This document shows positions 1 through 9,764 of a DNA stretch of 64,000 nucleotides, one piece after another (position 1 is the first letter of the stretch; each line of letters opens with the position of its first letter). The translations under genes were made by a program, and so were the position numbers. The notes below the pieces were generated by a model. It had not been told where the DNA came from. It ran no database searches and saw only the letters and a program-made list of their open reading frames with translations. Source of the stretch: Candidatus Pseudoruminococcus merdavium (GTDB taxonomy: Bacteria; Bacillota; Clostridia; Oscillospirales; Ruminococcaceae); contig CAJFSS010000011.1 in the NCBI GenBank assembly GCA_904419745.1, positions 1-64,000 on the forward strand, read 5' to 3'.

Positions 1-46
1 AAAATTTAGCGAAATTAAGGGAAGCCTGATTTACCGAAACATTCAT

Positions 47-75
47 TTGATACTAACGGCTGTTTATACTATAAT
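47..75 (+). promoter_or_regulatory. Sigma-A-type promoter of the recombinase gene
   Basis: A TTGATA -35 box at 47-52 and a TATAAT -10 box at 70-75 are separated by exactly 17 bases. Transcription would start near 82, so start codons upstream of about 85 in the recombinase frame cannot be used. Seen in sequence; activity is inferred. Confidence 0.7.
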
Positions 76-130
76 TTATGTGTGGACACACGATGAAATA
101 ATTAACATGTGCAATATGGTGGTGCTTGAA

Positions 131-1144
131 TTGGATAAAAAAATATTAAGAGATTGTCCCCAAGTTTTACGGGATTTCCTGTTTTATATGGAAACGATTA
201 AAGGACGTTCGCCAGCCACTGTCAATTCCTATTATATTGATCTGCGCAACTTTTTTCGATTTATAAAAGAACTGCGCGGCATGATACCTAAGGAAATTGA
301 TTTTAAAGATATAGTGATCGAGGACATAACTATTGATTTGATTCGGACGATTACACTATCCGATGTCTATGAATATCTCAACTATACGCTTTCCGAACGC
401 TCCAATTCCGCCAAAACACGTGCTAGAAAAGTGTCCTGTTTACGCAGTTTTTTTAATTATTTAACATCAAAAGCACATTTGTTAGAGGAAAATCCTGTAA
501 AAGATTTGGAAACTCCTAAGCTCAAAAAAAGTCTTCCCAAATACCTTTCTTTAGAGCAGAGCCTGGAATTGCTCAACCACGTAGAGGGTGAATACCAAGA
601 ACGGGATTACTGTATTTTAACTCTTTTTTTAAACTGTGGTATGCGTCTTTCTGAATTGGTAGGGATTAATTTATCTGATATACAGGATAATACGTTGCGG
701 TTAACAGGAAAAGGAAACAAAGAGCGAATAGTCTATCTGAACGAAGCGTGTCTTACAGCAATTGAGTCCTATCTTTCTGTACGGACTCAAAACGTCAGCC
801 ATATCAAGGATAAGAATGCATTGTTTTTATCAAGACTTGGAAAACGAATTGATAAACGTAGGGTACAACAAATTGTATCCAAGCATCTTCAAGATGCCGG
901 ACTTGGAAATATGGGGTATTCGACGCATAAACTACGTCATACTGCGGCAACTCTCATGTATCAGCATGGGAATGTCGATATCCGGGTGCTTAAGGAGATC
1001 CTGGGTCATGTAAATTTGGGAACCACAGAAATTTATACCCATGTTACAAGTTCTCAGTTAGAAAAAGCATCGGACGCCTCTCCCCTTTCTGGGATAAAGA
1101 AAAAGACTAAATCTGGAAAGAAATCCTCTCAAGATGAAGACTAA
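131..1144 (+). CDS. Tyrosine recombinase (XerC/XerD-like integrase family)
   Basis: This is a site-specific tyrosine recombinase of about 337 residues with an N-terminal SAM-like core-binding domain and a C-terminal catalytic domain. The full catalytic set is visible: R at about 172 (CGMRLSEL), K at 194 (TGKGNKER), H266 and R269 (HKLRH), H293 (LGHVNLG) and Y302 (IYTHV). The frame stays open upstream, but the promoter at 47-75 lies inside it. I prefer the TTG at 131, with GGTGG eight bases upstream; ATG 107 and 116 are alternatives without a good ribosome site. It stands alone, convergent with pfkA. It may act in chromosome dimer resolution like XerC/D, but nothing here proves that over another Xer-type role. 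No integrase partner or att-like repeat is seen. Confidence 0.88.
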   Translation: MDKKILRDCPQVLRDFLFYMETIKGRSPATVNSYYIDLRNFFRFIKELRGMIPKEIDFKDIVIEDITIDLIRTITLSDVYEYLNYTLSERSNSAKTRARKVSCLRSFFNYLTSKAHLLEENPVKDLETPKLKKSLPKYLSLEQSLELLNHVEGEYQERDYCILTLFLNCGMRLSELVGINLSDIQDNTLRLTGKGNKERIVYLNEACLTAIESYLSVRTQNVSHIKDKNALFLSRLGKRIDKRRVQQIVSKHLQDAGLGNMGYSTHKLRHTAATLMYQHGNVDIRVLKEILGHVNLGTTEIYTHVTSSQLEKASDASPLSGIKKKTKSGKKSSQDED

Positions 1145-1184
1145 TTATCGTTAATATTTGGTATATAGTTTTAGATAAGAAAAA

Positions 1185-1234
1185 TGCTTAAATACCTCGC
1201 ATAGAACAAAGGAGGTATTTAAGCACAATTTTTT
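1185..1234. terminator. Bidirectional terminator between recombinase and pfkA
   Basis: A 14-bp perfect stem (1185-1198 with 1212-1225) and a 13-base loop are followed by a T run on the plus strand; the minus strand also reads stem then TTTTT. It can end both converging transcripts. Confidence 0.85.
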
Positions 1235-1268
1235 GAGGTGAAATTGTTTGCGTTCCGGTTATTCCTTT

Positions 1269-2240
1269 TTAGATGGAAATTTCATCTGCAATTTGATAGA
1301 GCTGTTTATCGAATGGTTTGACCATGGCCAAGCCCTCGTTGATATCATAATCAACAATATCATTGCCCCTCATACCGACAACACGGTTTCCAATTCCCTG
1401 CTTGAGTAGAGAAACGGCATGATATCCCATCTGGCTTGCAATCACCCTATCGCGTACTGTTGGGGAACCGCCACGCTGAACATGTCCAAGGATTGTTGCG
1501 CGGGATTCGATTCCGGTTTTTGCTTCGATTTCCTCCGCAATTTTGGAGACATTTCCCACACCCTCAGCAACGATGACAATAAAGTGTTCTTTACCTGTCT
1601 TTTGGATGCGTTTAATCTTCATAATCATTTCATCCAGGTCAAATGGAAGTTCCGGAACAATAATACAGGTTGCTCCGCAGGCAATTCCTGCGTTGAGTGC
1701 AATATGACCTGCATGCCGGCCCATTACTTCAACTACACTGCAACGGTCATGGGATTGCGCGGTATCGCGGATTTTGTCTACCATCTCAACCGCCGTATTC
1801 ATTGCGGTATCGTAGCCGATAGTGTAATCTGTAGAGGAGATATCGTTGTCAATGGTACCTGGAATTCCAACGCAGGGAATTCCAAGGTTAGAAAGATCCC
1901 TTGCGCCGCGGAACGATCCATCACCGCCAATGACAACCAGTCCATCAATGCCACTTTCGATACAGATATTTTTAGCCTTTTCCACGCCGGCAGGTTCTTT
2001 AAACTCCAAGCAGCGAGCTGTGTATAAAATAGTGCCTCCACGTTGAATAATATCTGAAACGCTTCTTAAATTCATTTCAAACATATCTCCATTGAGCAGG
2101 CCGTTGTACCCACGACGGATACCGATTACTTTAATTCCATTAAATATAGCAGTTCTAACCACTGCACGGACAGCGGCGTTCATGCCTGGAGCGTCGCCTC
2201 CACTGGTCAAAACACCAATTGTCTTTACCGTCTTTCCCAT
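1269..2240 (-). CDS. pfkA: ATP-dependent 6-phosphofructokinase
   Basis: This enzyme phosphorylates fructose 6-phosphate to fructose 1,6-bisphosphate, the committed step of glycolysis, in the cytoplasm. The 323 residues match the bacterial PfkA length. The glycine-rich ATP loop (GVLTSGGDAPGMNAAVRA, about 8-25), the catalytic GTIDND segment, the MGRHAGHIALNAG substrate motif and the GHVQRGG motif are all present. I chose the internal ATG (MGKTVKTIG) because AGGAGG sits ten bases upstream. It follows dnaE, as in many Firmicutes, but a 125-bp gap holds a strong promoter, so it can be transcribed alone. The usual pyruvate kinase partner gene is not next to it. Confidence 0.97.
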   Translation of the reverse strand: MGKTVKTIGVLTSGGDAPGMNAAVRAVVRTAIFNGIKVIGIRRGYNGLLNGDMFEMNLRSVSDIIQRGGTILYTARCLEFKEPAGVEKAKNICIESGIDGLVVIGGDGSFRGARDLSNLGIPCVGIPGTIDNDISSTDYTIGYDTAMNTAVEMVDKIRDTAQSHDRCSVVEVMGRHAGHIALNAGIACGATCIIVPELPFDLDEMIMKIKRIQKTGKEHFIVIVAEGVGNVSKIAEEIEAKTGIESRATILGHVQRGGSPTVRDRVIASQMGYHAVSLLKQGIGNRVVGMRGNDIVDYDINEGLAMVKPFDKQLYQIADEISI

Positions 2241-2295
2241 AATACAAAATCCTCCTGTCAAAGTAGCGATTTACTTTGCCTATTATCCTAATAAT

Positions 2296-2323
2296 ATAAT
2301 ACACTGTTTTTTCCCCGTGTCAA
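2296..2323 (-). promoter_or_regulatory. Promoter of pfkA
   Basis: On the minus strand a TTGACA -35 box (2318-2323) is followed after 16 bases by TATTAT (2296-2301), about 55 bases before the pfkA start. No operator is recognised. Confidence 0.65.
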
Positions 2324-2365
2324 TGCACGAGCATGAGAAATTGCAAGCGAAATTTTGTGACTTAT

Positions 2366-5300
2366 TCAGCTTGATGGAGCAACACGCTGAACCACGCGTT
2401 CTGGGCCCAAAATCCGTTGGAGTTCTTTTATCAGCGGCTCATTGATGGTTGTCCATAAATGCTTTGGCGCACAGGTGTATTTCTTGCTGTCTTCAAAGTA
2501 TACATAAACCGGAGTTATTCCCTCAAAAATGGAAATAACATTGAGTGCCTTTGCAAACAAAGGATCTTCTTTGCTTTTGACTTTTATGTAAAGGCCATAC
2601 CGTTTTGATGTGGTTGCTGCAGTCAGATCAGGTACTGCTAAGACGGGATTAGAGCCATCATGGATGGATGACATTGACGAGCTACTTCCCCTGCTGCTTC
2701 CAGATGTTTTGACATTCATGTCCTGTAATTCAGCAGGTGTATACACTGCTTCACAAAGGACTACGGGGGCTTCCTCCTCTGAAATCGAAAGTTTCCCGGT
2801 TAAATAAACAATATTTCCTTCGATTAAAAGGTTTGAATATTCCTGAAGTATTGTGGGGAATACCAATACGGACATGCTGGATGTCGTGTCTTCAATTGTA
2901 AGAAAAGCCATGAGTGCGCCATTTTTGGTATTCTTTGTGCGCTTGGACTCAATTGTACAAACGATTCCCACAGGCGATTTGTCGCGGTAAGGCGTGCCCA
3001 TATCCTGGGCTAAAATATTGGCGATTAAATCCGTCTGTTTTTGCTCTATGAGGCGTTCGTACGCCCCTACCGGATGGCCTGAGACATAAATGCCAATGGT
3101 GTCTTTTTCCATCATCAGTCGTTCTTTTAAAGAGAAATCTTCCACATAAGGGAGCTTTGGCTCTTGCGGTTGTTGAAGATCGGGGCTTTCAAACAGATTG
3201 AGCTGACCATCTAAATTTTTTCTGTGTTGTTCATCGATACTGTCCAGAACACTGTCCACTGCTTGAAGCATTTGACGGCGGTTTGAAGGGAAAGAATCCA
3301 GGGCCCCGCAACGGATTAAACTCTCCACGGCTCGTTTATTTACATCCTCTCCATACATTCTTTCACAAAAATCAAAAAAGGAGGTGAATTTTCCTTCCTG
3401 TCGGATGCGGATAATATTTTGTACAACTGCTTTGCCTAAATTCTTAATTGCAAGCAATCCAAAGCGGATCCCATTTTCCGAGACTGTAAAGTTTTCAGAG
3501 CTTTCATTGACATCCGGCGGCAAAACCTTTATGGAAAGCCGATGGCATTCATTGATGTATTCGATGATTTTTGAGGTATTGTCCAATACGCTTGACATCA
3601 AAGCCGCCATATACTCTTTGGGATAGTGGCATTTTAGATATGCGGTTTGATAGGCAAGATATGCATATGCAGCAGCGTGAGGCTTGTTAAACGCATAGGA
3701 AGCGAAACTGGACATTTCTTCAAAAATGTCGTTGGCAATCTCTGCGCTGACTCCATTTCTCACTGCACCCGGACAAACGACAGTTCCATCTTCCTCCACA
3801 ATTCCATAGATGAAGTTATGCCGTTCCTTTTCCATCACATCATGTTTTTTCTTTGCCATAGCACGGCGAATCAAATCTGCCCGTCCCAAAGAAAAACCGG
3901 CAAGCTTCTGGCAAATCTGCATTACCTGTTCTTGATAGATAATACAGCCATATGTCACGTCCAGAATATCTTTGAGTAAGGGGTGTTTATAGGTAATCAG
4001 TTCCGGATGATGCCTGTTGCGGATATATCGTGGGATGGAATCCATAGGGCCGGGGCGATACAGTGAAATAATAGCGATTAAATCTTCCAAGGTTTCCGGA
4101 CGCAGTCCGATGAGAACCTGCTTCATCCCTCCGGATTCAAACTGAAACACACCGTTGGATTGGCCAGCGGAAAGCATTTCATATACATCTTTATCTTCTG
4201 TTGAGATTTTGTTGATATCAAACTCCGGGTGCTGCTTGCGAATCATCTCCTGCGCGTAATGGATAACAGTCAAGTTCCTCAGCCCAAGAAAATCCATTTT
4301 TAATAATCCCAACTCTTCCAGAGTAGTCATTGGATATTGGGTGACTATCATGTCTTCTGTTTTCTGTAAAGGGACATATTCGACCACGGGAAGATCGGTA
4401 ATTACAACACCAGCTGCATGGGTAGATGCATGGCGTGGCATCCCCTCAATTTTTTGTGCCGTATCAATGAGATCCCTTACCTGATGGTCCGAATCGTACA
4501 TTGTTTTTAAACTCTTGGATTCTTTCAGGGCTTTTTCAATGGTCATTCCTAAAGCAAATGGGATTTTTTTAGCAACGGCGTCCACGGATTGATAGGACAT
4601 TCCTAAAGCCCGGCCTACATCGCGGACGGCTCCCTTTGCCGCCATTGTGCCAAATGTGATAATTTGCGCAACATGGTCGCTGCCATATTTGCGAATGACA
4701 TAATCAATTACCTCGCCGCGGCGTTCATAACAAAAGTCAATATCAAAATCCGGCATGCTTACGCGTTCTGGATTTAGGAAACGCTCGAATAAAAGATTGT
4801 ATTTCAAGGGATCGATTCCTGTAATTCCCATACAGTATGCGGCCAGACTGCCGGCGCCGGATCCTCTTCCAGGGCCTACTGGGATCCCCTGGGATTTTGC
4901 ATAGTGAATAAAATCGGCAACAATTAAGAAATAGTCCACATACCCCATTTTTTTAATGACACTGGTTTCATAATCCAGCCGTTTCCGTACTTCAGGAGCG
5001 GGGTTCTTTCCATAAATGCGCTCGAGCCCGTCTTCACACAGGCTCATAAAGTACTCGGTATTATTACGCCCATCCGGCGCATAAAAACGTGGCAATTTCG
5101 TAACGCCAAATTCAAATTCCAGATTGCACTGTTCTGCAATTTTGGCAGTGTTGGAAAGAGCATCCGGTATATCACCGAACAGTTCCTTCATCTCTTCCCC
5201 GCTTTTTAGATAAAACTCATCCGTGGCAAATTCCATTCCGTTGTCCTCCCCAACAACATGGTTGGTTTGGATACAGATAAGGATATTTTGCGTACGGGCG

Positions 5301-5944
5301 TCCTCTTTGCGTATGTAATGGGCGTCGTTGGTAGCAACTAAACCGATCCCCGTATCCTTTGACAATTGCACCAGTTTTGGCAAAATCACCTGTTGTTCAC
5401 GGATTCCATGGTTTTGCAATTCCAAATAAAAATTGCCTTTTCCGAAGATGTCTTCCAAATTGCGCGCATACTTCAGTGCGGTCTCATAATCTTCGTGCAA
5501 AAGAGCCTGTGGGATCTGACCTGCCAGACATGCAGAAAGCGCAATTAACCCTCCACTGTATTTGCGCAGAAGTTCTTCATCCACACGGGGTTTATTGTAA
5601 AAACCGTCAATATAAGCTAAGGATACCAATTTACTCAAGTTGCGGTATCCTTCCATGTTTTTACATAATAATACCAGATGGTAGGGGCTAATATCAATGC
5701 GGTGGACTTTATCAAAACGGGTGCGGCGTGCAACATATACTTCGCAACCAATGATCGGTTTAATTCCCTGCCGTTTGCATTCTTTGTAAAAATCGATTAC
5801 CCCGTACATCACACCATGATCGGTAATAGCGGCGGCTTTTTGTCCCATCTTTCTAATTCGGGAAACATATTCTTTTATTCGGCACGCCCCATCAAGTAAA
5901 CTGTATTCCGTATGAACATGCAGATGTACGAATGGATCGGACAT
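2366..5944 (-). CDS. dnaE: DNA polymerase III alpha subunit, DnaE type
   Basis: Replicative DNA polymerase subunit of about 1192 residues. Order of domains: PHP phosphoesterase domain (HLHVHTEYSLLDGA near 7-20), the C-family palm with the catalytic MPDFDIDF pair near 398-400 and a third acidic site in MDFLGLRNL near 550, a finger/beta-binding region, then an OB fold (TKNGALMAFLTIEDT near 1010). There is no inserted DEDD exonuclease, so this is DnaE and not PolC; proofreading could come from the PHP domain. The start is the ATG after AAAGGAAA; a more upstream start would run into whiA. It lies 25 bp after whiA and is probably in the same transcript. Confidence 0.97.
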   Translation of the reverse strand: MSDPFVHLHVHTEYSLLDGACRIKEYVSRIRKMGQKAAAITDHGVMYGVIDFYKECKRQGIKPIIGCEVYVARRTRFDKVHRIDISPYHLVLLCKNMEGYRNLSKLVSLAYIDGFYNKPRVDEELLRKYSGGLIALSACLAGQIPQALLHEDYETALKYARNLEDIFGKGNFYLELQNHGIREQQVILPKLVQLSKDTGIGLVATNDAHYIRKEDARTQNILICIQTNHVVGEDNGMEFATDEFYLKSGEEMKELFGDIPDALSNTAKIAEQCNLEFEFGVTKLPRFYAPDGRNNTEYFMSLCEDGLERIYGKNPAPEVRKRLDYETSVIKKMGYVDYFLIVADFIHYAKSQGIPVGPGRGSGAGSLAAYCMGITGIDPLKYNLLFERFLNPERVSMPDFDIDFCYERRGEVIDYVIRKYGSDHVAQIITFGTMAAKGAVRDVGRALGMSYQSVDAVAKKIPFALGMTIEKALKESKSLKTMYDSDHQVRDLIDTAQKIEGMPRHASTHAAGVVITDLPVVEYVPLQKTEDMIVTQYPMTTLEELGLLKMDFLGLRNLTVIHYAQEMIRKQHPEFDINKISTEDKDVYEMLSAGQSNGVFQFESGGMKQVLIGLRPETLEDLIAIISLYRPGPMDSIPRYIRNRHHPELITYKHPLLKDILDVTYGCIIYQEQVMQICQKLAGFSLGRADLIRRAMAKKKHDVMEKERHNFIYGIVEEDGTVVCPGAVRNGVSAEIANDIFEEMSSFASYAFNKPHAAAYAYLAYQTAYLKCHYPKEYMAALMSSVLDNTSKIIEYINECHRLSIKVLPPDVNESSENFTVSENGIRFGLLAIKNLGKAVVQNIIRIRQEGKFTSFFDFCERMYGEDVNKRAVESLIRCGALDSFPSNRRQMLQAVDSVLDSIDEQHRKNLDGQLNLFESPDLQQPQEPKLPYVEDFSLKERLMMEKDTIGIYVSGHPVGAYERLIEQKQTDLIANILAQDMGTPYRDKSPVGIVCTIESKRTKNTKNGALMAFLTIEDTTSSMSVLVFPTILQEYSNLLIEGNIVYLTGKLSISEEEAPVVLCEAVYTPAELQDMNVKTSGSSRGSSSSMSSIHDGSNPVLAVPDLTAATTSKRYGLYIKVKSKEDPLFAKALNVISIFEGITPVYVYFEDSKKYTCAPKHLWTTINEPLIKELQRILGPERVVQRVAPSS

Positions 5945-5969
5945 AGTAACCGGTTTCCTTTCTTTATAA

Positions 5970-6890
5970 TTATTTTTCTGAATTTTGCAGTTTTCGGGCA
6001 ATTTCACTCAGACGTTTCAGCCGATGGTTGACGCCGGAGCGGCTGATCGGTTCATTTAGCAGTTCCCCTAATTCTCTAAGGGAAAGGTCCGGGTGATTTA
6101 AACGGAGCTTAGCAATTTCTTGTAGTTCTTCCGGTAAAAAATCCAGGCCTCTTTTTTGTATAATGTATTGGATATCCTGGGCTTGAGCCGATGCTGCAAC
6201 CACAGTTTTCTCGATATTAGCAGTCTCACAGTTGGTAATACGGTTTGCTTTATTCCGGAGCTCTTTATAAATTTTAATATTCATCAACTCAAGGGAAGAA
6301 TGCACGGCTCCCATTGCCGTAAGTAAATCCTCAATGTTTTCGCTTTCTTTTAAATAGAGGATATAACTTCCCTTCCGTTGCGTTATCTTAGGAGAAGCTC
6401 CTAATTCTTCAATCAAACGTGCGAGATCTTTTCCTAACTTTTGATGGGGTGTAGAAAACTCCAAGTGATATCCGCGTACTGGATCGCTGATACTCCCGCA
6501 GGCGAGATAGGCTCCTCGTATAAAACAAGCAATTTTGGCAAGGCTATCAACATTTTCTCCATGGATCTGGAGTTTTACTTCATCAATTCGGTGATGAAAA
6601 AAGCGAAAAACCTGTTTACATGCTTCTTCCTGTTCTACAACAGCCGAATAGGTACGCTTAATACCCCGTTTTGGTATACTGGAATTAACGGAAGGTGAAA
6701 TCCCTATCAATGAACGCATTAGATTGCAGTATAATTCTAAGACATAGGGACTCTCTGTTTGGATGGAAATGGAAATAGGGGAAAATGTTCTGGAAAACAA
6801 AAATAATCCATATGCAAGGGCTGCTTGCAATTCATTTTCCTGTATGGTGAGCGCACACAATTCCTTTTTCAAATCGGATCCAAAAGACAT
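5970..6890 (-). CDS. whiA: WhiA DNA-binding regulator of division and sporulation
   Basis: WhiA (306 aa) has an N-terminal domain related to LAGLIDADG homing endonucleases (RGAYLACGSISDP near 130) and a C-terminal helix-turn-helix (SLRELGELLNEPISRSGVNHR near 265-285). In actinomycetes it activates sporulation-division genes; in Bacillus it affects cell division and chromosome segregation. It begins 7 bp after rapZ, as expected for a co-transcribed pair. In Bacillus yvcK lies between these two genes; here it is absent. No endonuclease activity is expected for this family. Confidence 0.95.
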   Translation of the reverse strand: MSFGSDLKKELCALTIQENELQAALAYGLFLFSRTFSPISISIQTESPYVLELYCNLMRSLIGISPSVNSSIPKRGIKRTYSAVVEQEEACKQVFRFFHHRIDEVKLQIHGENVDSLAKIACFIRGAYLACGSISDPVRGYHLEFSTPHQKLGKDLARLIEELGASPKITQRKGSYILYLKESENIEDLLTAMGAVHSSLELMNIKIYKELRNKANRITNCETANIEKTVVAASAQAQDIQYIIQKRGLDFLPEELQEIAKLRLNHPDLSLRELGELLNEPISRSGVNHRLKRLSEIARKLQNSEK

Positions 6891-6897
6891 ATCGCTC

Positions 6898-7746
6898 CTA
6901 TCCTTTCTTTTCGAGATCCCGGTGGATTGCGAAGCAAGAGTAGCCCTTATTTCGTAATGCCTTACTTAACTTTATTGCAAATGTAACCGAACGATGTTTT
7001 CCTCCAGTACAACAAATTCCCACAGTCAGCAGGCTTTTCCCTTCCTTTTGGTATAAAGGAAGCATAAAGTCGAGCAGTTCTATCAGCTTTTTTAAAAGCG
7101 TTTGAGATGAGGAAAACTGCATCACATAATCTTGCACTGGCTCTTCTAACCCCGTTCGATCTTTTAAATCTGCTATATAATAAGGATTTGGAAGACAGCG
7201 GACGTCAAACAGCAAATCCGCATCCGTACAAGCCCCATATTTTACGCCAAAAGAGACGCACCTTACGGTAATCGACTGAACAAAACTCAGGCAAATTTGG
7301 GAAATGGTCTCTTTCAGTTGCGCTAAAGAAAGATGTGTAGTATCAATCAGAAAATCTGCGCGCTTTTTTGCTGACTTTAATAATTCATTCTCTGCGGCGA
7401 TTGCGCTTTCTATCTGTGTGAACTGGTCGCTAAAGGGATGGACTCTTCGGAGTTCCTTATAGCGGGAAATAAGCTGATAGTTTTCACAATCCAAATAAAG
7501 AACTTTAAAGTGATAGCCTTTTTGTTTGAGCATATCCAAACAGTCGTTCCACTGCAAAAAAAGTTTACCACAACGCAAGTCACAGGCAATTGCAATTTTC
7601 TGTGTAACCGTTTCAAAGGTGTGAATTGTCTCGTAAAGTAAGAGTGGAGGAACGTTGTCACAACACATAAAACCATGGTCTTCAAAAACCTGTAATGTTT
7701 TTGTTTTCCCCGCGCCGGATAACCCGGTTATGATGATGAGATCCAT
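6898..7746 (-). CDS. rapZ: RapZ/YvcJ family nucleotide-binding protein
   Basis: A 282-residue RapZ (YvcJ) family protein. The Walker A motif GLSGAGKT is at residues 8-15, and the conserved C-terminal segment GICCTGGKHRSV is near 242-253. In Enterobacteria RapZ is an RNA adaptor that senses glucosamine 6-phosphate; in Bacillus YvcJ hydrolyses nucleotides and influences competence. Which applies here is unknown, although an hfq gene occurs elsewhere in the window. The start is ATG, with a weak ribosome site upstream. murB lies 40 bp upstream and whiA 7 bp downstream, so it belongs to the hprK-to-dnaE cluster. Confidence 0.95.
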   Translation of the reverse strand: MDLIIITGLSGAGKTKTLQVFEDHGFMCCDNVPPLLLYETIHTFETVTQKIAIACDLRCGKLFLQWNDCLDMLKQKGYHFKVLYLDCENYQLISRYKELRRVHPFSDQFTQIESAIAAENELLKSAKKRADFLIDTTHLSLAQLKETISQICLSFVQSITVRCVSFGVKYGACTDADLLFDVRCLPNPYYIADLKDRTGLEEPVQDYVMQFSSSQTLLKKLIELLDFMLPLYQKEGKSLLTVGICCTGGKHRSVTFAIKLSKALRNKGYSCFAIHRDLEKKG

Positions 7747-7786
7747 TCCACTTTACTCCTTAAAATTTCCCTGTAGTTACAACGAC

Positions 7787-8698
7787 CTAAATCTGCTTGA
7801 CTTCACATTCCAGCTGATAACCAGTATGCTCAAAAACAGTTTTCTGGATATGTGCAATCAAAGCTCGCACATCTTCACAGGTGGCGTTTCCACGATTGAT
7901 GACAAATCCGCTGTGTTTTGTGCTCACAGCGGCTCCCCCTATTTGATATCCCTTCAAACCGCATTGCTCGATCAGAGCACCCGCAAAAGCTCCTTGAGGC
8001 CGTTTGAACATGCTTCCGGCACTGGGGTATTCCAAAGGCTGTTTAGAAACCCTTCTGCTGTAAAGCTCATCCATTTTACACTTGATTTCTTTCGGATTTC
8101 CGGGGGCTAAGGAAACAGTAATTGATAAAATACAGTATTCAGAGGGAAAGAGAGAGTAGATGCTCTGACGATATCCAAACGCCAGTTTTTTAGATGTAAA
8201 GCTTTCAAGCTTGCCATCAGATGTCATATGGTGACATTGTTTGATAACATCCTTCATCTCACCGCCATAGGCTCCGGCATTCATAAAAGCCGCTCCTCCT
8301 GCCGAACCTGGAATACCATAGGCAAATTCTAACCCGGTCAAGCCATGACTGAGAGCAAATTGGCATAATGCCGATAACTTGGCTCCACTCATGCAAGTGA
8401 TTTCGTTTTCCCCGCTTAAGGAAATTTTAGAAAGCTTTGGACCAATGTGAATAACACAACCACGAATTCCTTTATCATTGATTAAAAGATTGGAACCATT
8501 TCCAATAATATAGCAGCGCACCCCGTTATCGTGACAGTAACGGAGTGCAGTGCTAATTTGTATTTCGCAGTCCGGCTCCAAAAAAATATCCGCCGGTCCA
8601 CCAATTTTGAATGTGGTATGTTTGGACATCGGTTCCGAAAGCTTATATTCACAGCCGGTCTGCTTTGCGATCTGCTCGAGTGCTGTAATATAAGACAT
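7787..8698 (-). CDS. murB: UDP-N-acetylenolpyruvoylglucosamine reductase
   Basis: MurB reduces the enolpyruvyl ether to UDP-N-acetylmuramate using NADPH and FAD, an early cytoplasmic step of peptidoglycan synthesis. The 303 residues fit the Bacillus-type (type II) enzyme. FAD-binding motifs IGNGSNLLINDKG and GIPGSAGGAAFMNAGAYGG are present, as is the catalytic serine region YPSAGSMFKRP. I chose the internal ATG (MSYITALEQ) with GGAGG correctly spaced; upstream codons would overlap the ROK gene. It sits 19 bp after the ROK gene in the same direction. Confidence 0.97.
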   Translation of the reverse strand: MSYITALEQIAKQTGCEYKLSEPMSKHTTFKIGGPADIFLEPDCEIQISTALRYCHDNGVRCYIIGNGSNLLINDKGIRGCVIHIGPKLSKISLSGENEITCMSGAKLSALCQFALSHGLTGLEFAYGIPGSAGGAAFMNAGAYGGEMKDVIKQCHHMTSDGKLESFTSKKLAFGYRQSIYSLFPSEYCILSITVSLAPGNPKEIKCKMDELYSRRVSKQPLEYPSAGSMFKRPQGAFAGALIEQCGLKGYQIGGAAVSTKHSGFVINRGNATCEDVRALIAHIQKTVFEHTGYQLECEVKQI

Positions 8699-8717
8699 TG
8701 GGAAACCTCCAGAAAAT

Positions 8718-9680
8718 TTATTGAGCGTTCTTCCCCAAGAAGGCTGCTCCGATAATACCAGCATCATTGCCAAGTTGCGCAGCAACAATTTTTGTTCTCA
8801 TGGCCTCTCCGCCAACGTTGAAAGACTCTCTCTTAACAATTTTACGCAGAGGAGCTAATAAAGTTTCCCCTTCTTTACTGATTCCACCGCCAATTACTAA
8901 GTATTCTGGCTGTAAAATATTGACAAAACTGGAAACACCATTACCAAGATATTCGATGTATTCATTGACAACAGCCTGTGCCGAAGCATCCCCTTTCCGC
9001 ATTGCATCAAAGGAAGTTCTACCATTAACCGCATTAATGTCGCCGTTTACTTCTTTCCACATCTCGCTCTCTTCATCTTTCAGCATGGCCTCTTTTGTCA
9101 TACGGATTAAGCCTGTTACAGAAGCATAGGCCTCCATGCATCCTCTTCTTCCACAACTACAGGGGACGCCATTGCGCTCAATGACCATGTGTCCCACCTC
9201 GGCCGCTGCATGGTTATATCCAGAGTAAATTTTCCCATCAATGATAATTCCACCGCCGACACCCGTTCCAAGGGTTACCATCACGCAATATCTTACACCT
9301 TTTGCAGCACCGGCAAGGCACTCTCCAAAAGCAGCGGCATTTGCATCATTCTCCACATAAGTAGTCAGGTGCAGTCGCTCTTCCATCAGTTTCTTCATAT
9401 TGACGTCGTGGAAATCTAAGTTCCCTGCAAAGATAATCTCTCCAGTTTCATTATTGACAGCGCCTGGAGTTCCAATACCTACCCATTCAATATCCTCTAT
9501 TGTAAGGCCAGCGTTTTCAATTGCCATATGAGTGGCTTTCGCCATGTCATCTGCAATTTCTTCAGCTGGTCTCGGAGCATTCGTCTTTAAATTAGCGCGT
9601 GCAACGATTTCATAATTTTCATTAACAACCCCGACTGCGATGTTTGTTCCCCCAAGGTCAATTCCAATACAGTATTTCAT
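8718..9680 (-). CDS. glcK: ROK-family glucokinase
   Basis: A 320-residue sugar kinase of the ROK family, probably glucokinase (glucose to glucose 6-phosphate with ATP). It shows the phosphate loop DLGGTNIAVGVV (8-19), the catalytic-base region ENDANAAAFGE and the zinc-binding CSCGRRGCMEAYAS motif. No DNA-binding domain precedes the kinase, so it is an enzyme and not a ROK repressor. Its place next to hprK and upstream of murB fits a role feeding hexose phosphate to glycolysis and wall precursors. Substrate choice among glucose and N-acetyl sugars cannot be settled by eye. Confidence 0.92.
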   Translation of the reverse strand: MKYCIGIDLGGTNIAVGVVNENYEIVARANLKTNAPRPAEEIADDMAKATHMAIENAGLTIEDIEWVGIGTPGAVNNETGEIIFAGNLDFHDVNMKKLMEERLHLTTYVENDANAAAFGECLAGAAKGVRYCVMVTLGTGVGGGIIIDGKIYSGYNHAAAEVGHMVIERNGVPCSCGRRGCMEAYASVTGLIRMTKEAMLKDEESEMWKEVNGDINAVNGRTSFDAMRKGDASAQAVVNEYIEYLGNGVSSFVNILQPEYLVIGGGISKEGETLLAPLRKIVKRESFNVGGEAMRTKIVAAQLGNDAGIIGAAFLGKNAQ

Positions 9681-9764
9681 GTGTTTGTCCTCCTATATTT
9701 TAAACAATAAAATAAACAATATTAAATAGAAAGCATCATTCATTGTTCAGGTCAACAAGTTTTA

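Noticed and set aside
47..130. Upstream extension of the recombinase reading frame from a TTG at 47
   Set aside because: The promoter lies inside this stretch, so it would not be transcribed as message; no ribosome site is seen.
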